Assembly (NCBI GenBank): GCA_025617375.2
Contig: JAMYGW020000002.1
Location: 1,488,001-1,552,000, forward strand
DNA from: Acarospora socialis
Lineage: Eukaryota; Ascomycota; Lecanoromycetes; Acarosporales; Acarosporaceae
Direction: 5' to 3'
Length of the DNA stretch: 64,000 nt
The position numbers and the translations under genes were made by a program. The number at the start of each line of letters is the position of its first letter. The stretch's first letter is position 1. Below are positions 21,474 through 32,905 of this stretch, in pieces. The notes beneath the pieces were generated by a model that worked only from the letters and a program-made list of their open reading frames with translations, had not been told where the DNA came from and did not search any database.

Positions 21474-24400
21474 TTATTTTTTCTCTTCAGGTGCTAGTTC
21501 TCTAGAATTTATTTAAGTGAGAGTATATAACAATTCTGTCACTAGCAACAATGCTTTTTAAAAATTTCAATTGTCTAAGAATTGCAAAGAAAATTCAACT
21601 CAGTGGTAGTCTCATCACATTTTCTTGTGAATTCTGTACTGCTTGCAGTCTTGATTGCTTCATCATGATTGATGAAAGATCAAAATGCAATAAGTATACT
21701 TGCTGCAGTCATTCTTACATTGCAGTTTTGTGAAAGTCTCTTGACAGAACTTGTCTTTCTTTTTGAAAGAAAATAAGTGATGTGAATGTGATTCTTGATA
21801 CTCTTACTGTCAAGATAATATGTTTTCAGAAGACTTTGAATCAAATGAATTGTTGTGCTGCACAGAAGACTGACTATCTTGTTGCTGAACTTAATAGTGA
21901 TAATGATGAAACTGAGAATGAAGATTCTCAAACAATGTTGTAACTTATTGACTTGATATTGTCATTCTTCTGAGCTAATATTGACTTTCTTTCTTAAAAT
22001 GTTGAAGTGTTCTTACACAGTTCTTGAGATTCTCTCTGAATTTTCAGATGTTTTCTGAGATATCATAATCTTTTTACTTGATGAGATAATGAGTTTTCTC
22101 ACTAATCATTCTCTTTTCTAAAATGTTCTCAACTTCATATTCTTCTTTGAGTTCAACAGATGTTTCAATGATTTAAAGTGATATGAATTGATTACAATGC
22201 TGTAACATGAATACATAAAATATTGAGTGTATTCTCATCTTCTTAAGTAAGTCTAGCTCATAGCTTAACTCTTTGATGTTTCATGTGATCTTGAATAATT
22301 CAATGCTCTTGTTCTTCAGCTTCTTGCTTCTTTCTTTAGTTCTTATATTGTTCATTTTTAAGTATATCTTTTTTTTTTTCTCAAATAGTCTTGTCTTTAT
22401 CATTCATTCTGTTTGCTGTTCAATTCATTTCATTAAATCTTGATGCAGTTTCTTCATCTAAGTGATATTCAGAATCACTTTTTGACTTTATGATCTGTGT
22501 TCTTTGAAATCTCATCATATCTCTGAGTTATAATCATAGTTCACATAGAAAGATGTCTCTTCTGTGATTTCATTTTTTGCATTGTTGTATGTAAACTGTG
22601 CTGTTGATAACAGTTGTACTCAGTTGTTTTGATTTCTGTTGACATAGTGTCTCAAGTATATTTTTACTGTCTGATTCATTTATTTGTTCTGCTCATCTGT
22701 CTGTGAGTAATATGTTGTTAATATTTTGTGTTTTATCTTGAGTTCTGCTGTAAGCATTTCTCAAAACTTGTTTGTAAACAGCTTGTCTTTATCAGTGATA
22801 AACTTCTTTGATAGTTCATGATTGTTAATCAATTCTCACAGTATAATGTATGTCAATACTGATGCTGTTACAGTTTCTTTGAATAAAATGAACATTGTGT
22901 ACTTGATCAATCTATTCACTATTATCAGTATACTGTCAAATCTTACTCTTCATGCTGAATTCTTTGACAGTGATAGCTTCATAATGAAGTTCATGATAAC
23001 TGACTCTCATGATGCATTTGATGTGTCTAGTTGTGTTACTTTGTCATATCATTTATCTTAATTGATCTTGTTTCTTCAGCATAAATTGCACACAGCAATC
23101 ATTCTGATGACTTGATTCTGAAAATTGCTAATGTTGTGTTTTCTTTGCACTAGATTCTTAGTGCATTTAACTTCTAGATGTTCTTCAGCTCTGCTGTAGT
23201 GATATATTTTAATGAGTTCTTTGTTTGTTAAGAAAGCTTGCTTTATCTTGTATGTTGCTGCTAAGTTCTTTGTGAGAACTCTGTTGTTGTCTTTGCTCAG
23301 AATTTTAACATGTATTGTCTGTACATCTTCATGATTAAGTCATCTACTTAAGATATCTGCTTCATCATTCTCATTACTTTTCTTGTAATGAATCTGAAAT
23401 TCATAGTCTGTCAACTGCTCTGCTCAATGAATTTGTCATTGATTGAGTTGCTTTGTCATTGTGAAGTTTCTCAGATTCTTATGATCTGTATAGATCTGAA
23501 TTGACTTGTTTGTTTTTGCAAGATAAGATCTTTAATCTTGTAATGTCTTCACTATTGCAAGAAGTTTCTTATCATGAATCTTATATCTTTTCTTGAGTTC
23601 TGATAGTTTTCTAAATTGATATGCTATGAGTTTTTGTTGTTCATTCTTAATTTAATATAGACATATTTTTACTGTGAAATCTGAAGCATCAGTTTTCAGT
23701 GTTTTCTCACATGTTGAATTGAGTATTCTCAGATGTGTCATTTCACTAAAACTTCTCTTTAATATGTGAAATGCATTCTTCTGCTCTTGACTTCAATGTT
23801 ATTTTTTGTTTTTGTGCATCAAATGCATTAGTGATTTCACAATTCTTGCATAGTTTGATACAAACTTTCAATAATAGTTTGTTAGTTCTAGAAAGACTTG
23901 TACTTTCTTAATCTGTTTCAGTGTTGATCAGTTTTTGACTACTTTCATTTTCTTTGAATTCTTCTTGATTTGTTCAGATTGAATCACATAGTCTAAAAAC
24001 TTAACTTTCTTGATCTTGAATCTGCTTTTTGACTTTTTCACATATAAGACTTTCTCATTGAGCTTCATCAATATCTTATGCACATACTCTCAGTGCTTCT
24101 CAAGATCTTCTGAATATATTAGAATATCATTAAGATATGTGATCACAAAATCATTGAGATATTCTCTCAATATGTTGTTGATCAATCTCTGAAAGATGAC
24201 TGATGTGTTTTTTAATTTAAATGACATGACAGTATATTCATAGTGTTCATATCTTGTTCAAAATGCTGTCTTTCATTCTTCATCTTCTTTCATTCTAACT
24301 TGATAATAGACATTCTTAAGATTTAAGCTTGTGAATCACTTAGTCTTATTTAGTCAGTCTTGCAACTCTTCTATCAGCAGTAAAGAATAACTGTCTTGAT

Positions 24401-26447
24401 GAGTTATCTCATTGAGTTGTCTGTAGTCAACACATAGTTATTTCTTGTCATTCTTCTTTAATACAAACAGAATTGAGTATTCTGCTGGTGATTTTGATGA
24501 TTTTATGAATTCTCTCTTAAGATTCTCATCAAGGTAAGCTCTAACTTTCTTGAGTTGGTCTTTGCTCATTGAGTATAATGATATTCACTTAGATTGCTTT
24601 TCATTCAATAGCAATATCTTGTGATTTCATGACTTATGCTCTGATAAGCTCATCTTTGATTGTTTAAGAATCTCATATATGTTCTTGATTACACATATCT
24701 CTTTTGTAATTTAATCAATTTTCAGATTTCTTCTGTGCAATCAGGGCATCTCTAGTATCACATTGTATTCAATTGATTTCATCACATCAAACATTATCTC
24801 TTGTGAGTTTTCAAGAATTGAGACTTTCACACAGATTTTCTCATTGATTCTTTCAATGATTTCATTTATCATTTGTATGTTGAATGAACAGCACACTCAT
24901 CATGTCACTAATTCTAACATGTTGACTATCTGTCAACTCATAATGTTATCATCAAATTCTTTGCATATCTCTGCTTTCTGATTTTAAGTTTTTTGCTTTT
25001 TCTTCTGCATTGTATTGCAGTTTGATGTCATTTCTTTCTGAATATTTAAATCTCTTTTGATCTTTGTTCAATACTTTCTTGAGAGCTCTATCTCAGCATT
25101 GTTCAAACTTTCTTCTGTGAGTGTATTGCTATCAAGAAATATTCAAGATTCATCAATTTAAAATTCATGATCATCAATTTCTTCAATATCATCTTCAAGA
25201 GCATTGTCTTCTTTCTCAGCATCAAGAATTCTTTTCTTGATAAGAGTAGCTAATTCTTTTTTGTAGATTGATCAACTCATTGTGTTATATTCATTCTTCA
25301 CATCTTTGCACAGTTTCTGAGAGTATCATCTGACTTTATCTTTTGCACTCATGTGTACTCTGTACATGTCATTGTAACAGGTTGTTCAGTTAAGAATGTT
25401 GTGCACTATATGTGTATTCTTTTTAACTATCACTGCAATATTTTTTCTTTTCATCTGAGATTTGTTGCATTCTCAAACAAGATGTCTGAGTTTTCTGCAG
25501 TTGTAACACATTTATATCTTGTTTTGTGATGTTATCTGAGACTTAGTGAATCACTCTGACTGACATTCATGCTCTGTTCATTTAGTCTTTTATGATTTCT
25601 GATGATGCTTCTTGATTGTATTGAGATTCATAGAGTTTATCTTTCTATATCTTATTAATAAAACATATCACTTCATTCACAGTCAGAAGCTTTCTTCTTG
25701 ATCTTCTATCATAGATGACATTCAATATTTTTTTGGTTTCATCTGTTGTTTTCATTGACAACTATTAATATTGATACTCAAATCAATCATTTTCTGAAGA
25801 TTGTCTGATTGTTCTGCTTGAGCTATCTTGTCTTTGATGAACTTTCTTAACTCACAATAGTACTGATAGATGAGTGCTTCATTATTTTATCTAATAAGTG
25901 TTGTTAATTGCTGAAACTCTGTGACATATACTGTTGCTGATTCACTCTGTCACAAGATGTAAACTTGTTTCTTAACTGCTCTTTCTTCATTAATCACTTC
26001 AAAGACTTTTCTTAAATCTTTCTTAAATCATGCATAGTCATTGAACATAGACTCTGTGTCTGCATTGTGTTCTTTGTATTTTTTCTTTAGAAACTCATGC
26101 AGTCTGAGATCAATTCAGTTGAAGACTGCATTCACAGATAGATTGTTGCAAACAGTGTCTTCTCTTGATTGATTTAAAACTTTAATTGATTAAATTCAAT
26201 GTACAGATCAAGTTTAACCACAAAGACTTGCAGCTTTTCTCTTTCTTCATCAAAGATATCTGATATCTGTATCTTGAGTGCACTCAGAAATAGTTATATC
26301 ATCAGAGCTGACATCACTGATTGAGCTGTCACTCTATCTGAAGTAAATAGTAGAGATGAATTTGTCTGAACTTGTTTCAAGAACAAAGTTGAGACATTCT
26401 TCTGTGTGTCAGACATTGTACTCATTATATCATAAAAATGTTCAAAG

Positions 26448-26807
26448 TGTAATGTTCTAATCTGAGATTTCTTGAGTATGTAGAGCTAAGAATTTGTGCT
26501 TATTGATATAACAACTGATCTGAAATGATTCTGGTCTTTAACTCTTAGATTGTTATTTAAGTTGAACATGATTGTTTTCATAAGAAAAACAACTCTACTA
26601 TATAGAATGTGCTTGATGTCTCTGCATTGAGCACTCTTGATGTTTTGATGTCTTAATATTGAGAAATTGAGTTTCAGCTCATCTGCTTGCTATTGAGCTG
26701 TTATGCTGTTACATAACTGCTGTCTAGCAGTTCTTCTTGTATATGCTCTGAATAAACTTCTGATCACAAACTCATGAGTTTTTTTCTCTTCAGACATGAT
26801 TGTAACA
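26448..26807 (-). repeat. LTR of B2 (5' LTR in element orientation)
   Basis: 360 bases, starting TGTAATGTTCTAATC and ending GATTGTAACA as read on the plus strand. It is the partner of 21,114-21,473 and is followed by the target duplication TAAAA. Confidence 0.92.
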
Positions 26808-26818
26808 TAAAAACATTA

Positions 26819-27457
26819 CACTGAGCTAAAGTCTGATGTTGAATCTGTTGAAGACTTCATCAGGTTGATAACTTATGAATAAAACTGTGAGAATAAAAGT
26901 TCATAATGAAAAGTAAGATAGATAAGAATGAACAAGTGAAATAGAGTTAAAGCAGTGAATCAAATGAGTGAAACAAGATATGATCATTGTTATCAAGTAT
27001 GTCAGACAGATAAGACATAATGATCAGATAAACAACAAAAACAGTTTTGATGAGATTAGCAGACTGATTTGCTGAAGAAACTGATGATAATGACTAGGTA
27101 GAAATCTGACTGTCAATAATGTCATATGAAGATGACTGATTTTAAGAACTTCAAATCAATGATTGAGAACTCAATAATTTTCAAGTTGGTGCTATCAAAT
27201 TATTAGAATCATTATATGAGTGTGTGAAAGATGTAATTGCTAAGGTGCTATCTATGAAAAAACTTTGTCTATATACTCATAGAGATGCTTTTCATATCTA
27301 GCAAGCTAGCTCATAAGTTCATGATGACAACAAGATTGACAAGTAATCTGATGAGTCACTGTCACAAAACATGTCTGAGTTTATCTGTAACAAAGATTGT
27401 TAATTATAAAGAGAGAGAGATTAAAATTGTAAATCTCAATATTTACTAAAATAAATA
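26819..27457. other. AT-rich decayed repeat DNA, unassigned
   Basis: AT-rich sequence with no CpG and almost no CC/GG, like the fossils to the left. No open frame or domain is recognisable. A run GAGAGAGAGAT lies near 27,412. Probably the remains of another element in the end of which B1 once lay. Confidence 0.4.
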
Positions 27458-27459
27458 TA

Positions 27460-27867
27460 TAACAGTGTGAGATATAACAATGCACAGACTATTCAATAAT
27501 AAAGTGACACAATATAATTTTATTAATATCAAAATTAATCTCTGAAGAGTTTTATGTGCAGAGAAGTCTCATACTTATAGATTTTCACTTAATTATGCTT
27601 ATTAATTGCTGATGTCATGACTGTACTAAAGTATTGTCTGTAATGTTCTGACACTAATATGAAGCAATAAAAATATTTCAATTTCAACAACAATATATTT
27701 AGCATAGTTACAATGTAGACTGTTAGTAAGCATAGTTAAGTGAAAATTTATAAATATAAAATTTTCAGCACATAAAACTCTTCAGATATTAGTTTTGACA
27801 TCAATAGATATATATTGTGTTGTTCTATCATCAAATAGTCTATGTATTGTTATATCTCACACTGTCA
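27460..27867. mobile_element. Non-autonomous DNA element (MITE-like) with 135-base inverted repeats
   Basis: The element is 408 bases long with terminal inverted repeats of about 135 bases (27,460-27,597 and 27,735-27,867). They share GTGTGAGATATAACAAT at the ends and TGAAGAGTTTTATGTGC inside. It is flanked by TA on both sides (27458-27459 and 27868-27869), as expected for Tc1/mariner-Fot1-type insertion. The termini read TAACAGTG on the left and CACTGTCA on the right. The core of about 137 bases has no coding capacity. It lies exactly at the switch from AT-rich to gene-rich DNA and just past the surviving end of the ankyrin gene. Confidence 0.8.
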
Positions 27868-27915
27868 TAAATCTATTCTAGTAATCTATTCTTGATGATA
27901 GGTATTGGGACTTAC

Positions 27916-28830
27916 AGGTATTGTGTAACTCATATTCTTTTGCAAGATTCAATGCAGTCTTCCCTGTCAAATCAAGAACGTCAGCCCCAGCGTTGCACAT
28001 TAACAAGAACCCTACCCTATGTGCATAACCAGTTTTAGCTGCATAATGCAATGCGGTACCCAAATTTAACGCATCAAAGCTCATATAGCTCTCTTCGTGG
28101 TGCTTCCACTTCACAGCGTCAATGTCAGCCCCGTTATTCAGAAGAAACTCCATGACCTGTAGTCGCCCCTCTGCAGGGGACTCTGCAGCACTCTGAAGGA
28201 CGTTCAAATGAGATCAGCCATGAGCGTAAAGCGACTGCACAATAGATAGTGGAGCATATGCACCAGCCGATATGACCCGGGTACGAGCGAGGCGTGGAGC
28301 TGGGGCGGTTGGACCCGCCCCCTGTGAAAGAAACCAACGAACAAGAGGCTCGTTGGTTAGAACACGACTAAAGAGTCGGTGAGCATATGGGACAGTGTAT
28401 TCCAAAGACATATTAAAAGGAACGAAGGATGAAGGGAAGTAAGGCAGAGGCAATACATACGTTAAAGGAGGGGGTTCTAGTTCACCGAGTGGGGCGTTGA
28501 TGTCCAGCCATTGTCGATGAAAGCCTGGAAGATATCAACTGACCCAACGTCTAACGCTCTCTCAATGGCAAGCCGTTCTAGCTTCAGACCAAGACCAAGC
28601 ACATAAGAGACAATGAGGGGCTGGTTTTCTTCAATGGCTCTGTACAAAACCAAGGGGAAAGGCCATAGGTCTGGGCTATTAGGTGCGGGAGCTGGCTCAG
28701 AACCGGGTTGCAGCGGCCATTGTGTGAGTATCTCACGGACTGTGGCGAGGTCTCCTGTGCCTGTAGCAGCTGCAAGTATTTGAGCAGTGTGTTGCTCCGT
28801 AGCGTCAAGGCTGGAGGGTAATGTTGTCAT
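27916..28830 (-). pseudogene. Ankyrin-repeat protein gene, decayed and without its 3' end
   Basis: Exon 1 is 28830-28461 (start MTTLPSSLDATEQHTAQ) and exon 2 is 28367-27916. They are separated by a GTATGT...TTTAG intron with a CTCAC branch-like site. Ankyrin units are recognisable: IEENQPLIVSYVLGLGLKL, DIFQAFIDNGWDIN, PLVRWFLSQGA, MEFLLNNGADID and GTALHYAAKTGYAHRVGFLL. Two defects are visible. One base appears missing near 28,512 (GWDIN continues only in another frame), and an in-frame TGA lies at about 28,217. Exon 2 ends in a strong donor (CT|GTAAGTC at 27,915), but the next exon would lie in the inverted-repeat element or the AT-rich block and is not found. Ankyrin proteins bind other proteins; no specific role can be given. 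Confidence 0.7.
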
Positions 28831-29348
28831 TGTCAGAGAAGCACGAAATAGATCAGGGCTATATGTTAGGTAGGAAAGTCAAGGCATGATGTTTTAGTAA
28901 ACAGGACACAAGACGGGGAATCATGGCAACCATAAGGTAAGCCACAGTCGCAAATATAAGCTGAACCTTTCTGGTCTGAAGAACATGCTTATTAAGAAAT
29001 TCTCCGGGCAGTAGCTAACTATCGTTACCCCACTGTCCTGTAGGATCGCATGGTCACTCGGCATTCCTCAACCTCGCCCACTCACCAACGTCTCAGCAGA
29101 AGCCCAAGAACCAATCGTCAAAGTAAAAAAGCAAATAACCCTTGCGAACAGGACGGTGGGGCCAGAACTCCAGCTGAAAACAAGGGATCAGGAATGATTC
29201 TCGACGTCTGCAATCAGCTAGTAGAACAGGTGACGCTATGATACAAGAATACCTTAATGAAATAGATGCTGTCATCATGAACATCCTTCTCGGTGTTGGC
29301 TTCCTTTCGCTTCCTTCCGTTTGTCTTTGGCACTGATAGATTGTCGGT
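28831..29348. other. Intergenic, nothing recognised
   Basis: Normal base composition. Short open frames on both strands have no recognisable domain. It may include the promoter of the ankyrin gene and leader sequence of the next frame. Confidence 0.4.
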
Positions 29349-29750
29349 TTGGCAACGTGTCTGGCTATGATGTTGTATAAGGGAGAGCTTCCGCAAACAA
29401 GAACACCAGAAGATCCAAGAGTATTCTCTTCGAACCTCAAGCTTTCCAGAACATCATATCTTACCACAATGTTTTCCCCTAACTGTATCTTCCTTTCCCT
29501 GATCATCAGCAGCCGCCTGCTTCCGTTGTCATTGGGGAATACTATTCCCCGTGATCGAAAAGTCCACTTCGCTACCGACCTCGAAGTCGCTGGAGCCCCA
29601 AATTCCGACAGTTCTAAAATTTCTTTCCGAGACCTAGAAGTCCATTTCGCCGCCGACCCAGAGCTCGATGGGAGCCCGAATTCTCACAGTCCTAAAATCT
29701 CCTCCCGCGATCTCTCTGGGCTGGATCTGCTTTTGAAGAACAATCAGTAG
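29349..29750 (+). CDS. Uncertain ORF with a duplicated 27-residue unit
   Basis: A 133-codon open frame starting MATCLAMMLYKGELPQ. Its last third contains two imperfect copies of the same unit, beginning DRKVHFATDLEVAGAPNS and DLEVHFAADPELDGSPNS, each followed by a K-I-S-(F/S)-R-D segment. The duplication is also clear at the DNA level (about 29,553-29,715, period near 78-81 bases). No known domain. The frame after its stop codon continues open into the next feature in the same phase, so the two may be parts of one damaged or spliced gene. Confidence 0.3.
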   Translation: MATCLAMMLYKGELPQTRTPEDPRVFSSNLKLSRTSYLTTMFSPNCIFLSLIISSRLLPLSLGNTIPRDRKVHFATDLEVAGAPNSDSSKISFRDLEVHFAADPELDGSPNSHSPKISSRDLSGLDLLLKNNQ

Positions 29751-30478
29751 TGTGCTCATCGGAAGAATTGGCATCGCTCAGTTGATCTCGAGAAGCGTGC
29801 GAAACCCTCCGATGTCCTATGGAATGTTGGCCAGGCTATAGTGGTCCAGATGGGATTAGCGGCCTATCACGCATGGGGCCAGGCGCCAGAAGTGATCGGA
29901 ACATATGGCCTCTGCGGCTGCACCGCCGTTGCGACCGTGAGTCAAGCTGGCGCAATCATTGCTCATATTCAACCAAACCAAGCCCAATTCCAGAACCAGA
30001 TGAACAGGACCCGGAACCTCTATGATAACCATATCAGAGGGCAAACAGTGCCTCTCGTGTTTCTCCTTGCGCCTACCTTGAATAACGTGGTGCAGGAGCA
30101 GCCGTGGCAAGATCAGATTAGGGACGCTCTGACCGTCTGAGACTGACCGTCCAGGAAGGACCTTACACTATGGTACAGGATGGCAGCGCCAGGGACGGAA
30201 CACTAGTCGTTCAACGTATAGCTGGAGCGGTCAAGGTATGGCTTAACGAGAAGCTCATCTCGTCCTCGTCATAGAGCACGGTACAATCTGATTTCGTAGG
30301 TGGTGCTGGTTTGGGAGGATGGGAGGCGTGGGCTTTGAGGGCAAGATCCATGAGAGAGGAGAATGGAATATTTTCGGAACTTGGGAACTTTTCCGTGCTA
30401 GCCCAAGCCTCGTTCTTTGTTCATGCAGGTGCTGAGACGCTTGGGGTTTACTCTCCTGCGCCGAGCAAGTACGACTGA
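29751..30478 (+). CDS. Hypothetical protein with a conserved-looking GCTAV core, exons uncertain
   Basis: The first part reads VVQMGLAAYHAWGQAPEVIG and then TYGLCGCTAVATVSQAGAII with a following AHI, up to DALTV at 30,137. Later pieces read YTMVQDGSARDGTLVVQRIA (about 30,166-30,230) and a final exon ending GVYSPAPSKYD at 30,478. Introns are likely at about 30,130-30,160 and 30,235-30,299 (AG|GTATGG...CGTAG). The pattern of a Cys in a glycine-rich strand followed by a His about 14 residues later resembles Cys-His enzyme folds such as CheD-type deamidases, but this is only an impression. No ATG start is certain (the first in frame is at 29,849). It could be a pseudogene. Confidence 0.35.
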
Positions 30479-31012
30479 GGCCTAAAGAGATTCCCGGTTG
30501 ATACCTTATTATCCAGCTCGCATGTGTGACTTAGGTGTTTGACCCACATCGTCAACTTCCATTTCTGGCCCCTAATTATAAATCAGCCATTGCATTCATT
30601 ATCATGTGATTGGTCGAGATTTCGGTCAGAACCCCGTGCCGAGGTTGAGACGGCGGGGCAGCGGGAGTTTGGCTCAAAGCGTTGCCGAAGGACGACCACT
30701 GTCGACAATCATAACATCACTCAATGAGAAAGATCGGAGCCAGCACAACCTAAACCCTCAGAACACTCAGTAGTATATGACGGCAGTCCAGGTGGCCTGT
30801 GACAAGGCATAAAGGTAAGACATGGCGACATTATCATGGAAGTTGTTGGGAGTCGGGAGCTTTCGGACCTGCTTCCGCGGTACTCGTAGGGGACGCATCG
30901 ACTTGGCGCCGTTGTCCCGCCTTTAACCCCGCCATGCACCGTAAATATCACCCCGGTAGTTCGTCCTACAAACTCACGCATTCGACAAACCTCCAGAGAG
31001 TATCTATTCATC
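30479..31012. promoter_or_regulatory. Upstream region of malate synthase
   Basis: 534 bases without a supported gene. Pyrimidine-rich and A-rich stretches precede the acuE start, but I see no clear TATA box. Expression under acetate or fatty-acid growth is what the family usually shows; no specific binding site was identified. Confidence 0.35.
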
Positions 31013-32905
31013 ATGGCTAACATGGACGTAATTCTCAAAGATGTCGCCATCTTGGGACCCCTCAATGATCAGACTCGGAAGATTCTAAGCAAGGAAGCCA
31101 CTGCTTTCCTGGCGCTCCTTCACCGATCCTTCAATCCCACGCGCAAGGCACTTCTCCAACGTCGAGAGATCCGACAAGCCGAACTAGATAAAGGCGTTCT
31201 TCCGGACTTTCTCACGGAAACGAAACATATCCGTGATGATGATACCTGGAAAGGTGCTCCCCCTGCTCCCGGTATGATTGATAGGAGAGTCGAGATAACT
31301 GGACCGACTGACCGGAAGATGGTTGTGAACGCCTTGAACTCCAATGTATGGACGTACATGGCCGACTTTGAAGGTATCACACGCTATGTGAGTTGGAGAG
31401 CTCGGAAGGCTGACTCGGTCCGTCGTAGATTCGAGTGCCCCGACCTGGGACAACATGATAAACGGACAGGTCAACCTGTACGACGCGATCCGCAAGCAAG
31501 TCGACTTCAAGCAAGGTGAAAAGGAGTACAAACTGCGGACTGACCGAGTTCTTCCTACCATTATCGCAAGAGCTCGAGGGTGGCACCTCGAAGAGAAGCA
31601 TTTCACTGTGGATGGAGAGCCTATTTCGGGTAGTCTGTTTGATTTTGGGCTGTACTTTTTCCACAATGCTTTTGAGCTTGTGAAGAGGGGCACCGGACCC
31701 TACTTCTACCTACCAAAGATGGAGTCGCATCTGGAAGCCCGTCTCTGGAACGATGTGTTCAATCTTGCCCAAGATTCCATAGCCATGCCCCGGGGAACCA
31801 TTCGGGCAACAGTGTTGATCGAGACCATTGTGGCGGCATTTGAGATGGACGAGGTAAGGAAAGAATCTCTACCTGGAATATCTTCGAAAGCCCGTAGTTA
31901 AATGCGAGAACAGATCATTTTCGAACTTCGAGATCACAGCGCCGGGCTCAACTGCGGTCGATGGGATTATATTTTCAGCGTCATCAAAAAGTTCCGTCAA
32001 AACCCAAATTTCGTACTTCCAGACAGGTCGGCGGTCACAATGACCGTGCCCTTTATGGACGCATATGTGAAACTCCTCATCAAAACGTGTCACAGACGAG
32101 GCGTGCACGCAATGGTAAGGATAGCTAGGGATGGAATCGTCATTTGCGAGCTTGCTGAATGAAACCACAGGGCGGTATGGCCGCGCAAATTCCGATCAAA
32201 GACAACAAGGAAGCCAATGATGCTGCAATGGCCAATGTCCGTGCCGATAAGTTGCGCGAAGCTCGTGCTGGTCATGACGGCACGTGGGTCGCCCACCCAG
32301 CTCTAGCGTCCATTGCATCGGAAGTATTCAACAAGCACATGCCGACGCCGAATCAAATGTTCGTCAGGAGGGAGGATGTCAGGGTTACCGGTAACGATCT
32401 ACTGAACATGAGCATGCCAGGTACGATCACGGAGGAAGGTATTCGCAAAAATCTAAATATCGGCCTCGGCTACATGGAGGGCTGGCTGCGAGGCGTTGGC
32501 TGCGTGCCCATCAACTATTTGATGGTATGATGTGACACTCTCAGGATGAAAGTAAGGACTGACCACCGCTTGCAGGAGGACGCTGCGACGGCGGAGGTCA
32601 GCCGGAGTCAACTTTGGCAATGGTGCCGACATGGTATCACTACCGCCGAGGGCAAGAAGGTTGACAAGGCGTACGCGCAACAGTTACTCAAGGAGCAAGC
32701 CGACGAACTAGCCTCTAAGGCGCCGAAGGGTAACAAGTACCACCTAGCGGCCCAGTATTTTTCAGGCCAGGTCACTGGGGAGGATTACGCAGATTTCTTG
32801 ACATCGTAAGGACAGCCCATCAAGTGCTCGGTGGGCCCAACGCTAACGATGTTCAGGCTCTTGTACAATGAAATAACCTCAGTGGGCCCTGCAGCCAAGC
32901 TGTAG
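31013..32905 (+). CDS. acuE: Malate synthase, glyoxysomal/peroxisomal
   Basis: Condenses glyoxylate with acetyl-CoA to malate in the glyoxylate cycle, needed for growth on acetate and fatty acids. Six exons: 31013-31373, 31429-31853, 31914-32114, 32171-32524, 32576-32805, 32857-32905. All introns are GT-AG with consistent phase, giving 539 residues, the usual length. The family signature [16 protein letters not shown] is at residues 268-283 and includes the catalytic-loop region. The protein ends PAAKL, and AKL is a peroxisomal targeting signal type 1 variant of SKL. The start [16 protein letters not shown] fits fungal orthologues. It stands alone, with no glyoxylate-pathway neighbour. Identification is firm. 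Confidence 0.96.

Larger units (their letters stand above)
21114..26807 (-). mobile_element. Chromodomain Ty3/gypsy fossil B2, structurally full length
   Basis: A 5,694-base element with 360-base direct LTRs at both ends and a 5-base target duplication TAAAA at 21109-21113 and 26808-26812. On the minus strand, from right to left, I can recognise a Gag region (about 26,420-25,700), a knuckle region (about 25,500), protease, reverse transcriptase (about 24,760-24,000), RNase H (near 23,500), integrase (about 23,300-22,500) and a chromodomain (about 22,170-21,990). It looks whole in layout, but its frames are broken many times. The two LTRs differ at roughly 40 sites by eye, nearly all transitions, so the divergence reflects mutational decay and cannot be used as a clock. 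It inserted into the LTR end of B1 and is therefore younger than B1. Confidence 0.9.

Noticed and set aside
30539-31012. Short plus-strand frame before acuE as an upstream exon
   Set aside because: No splice pair links it in phase to acuE, and the family start MANMDV at 31,013 is complete.
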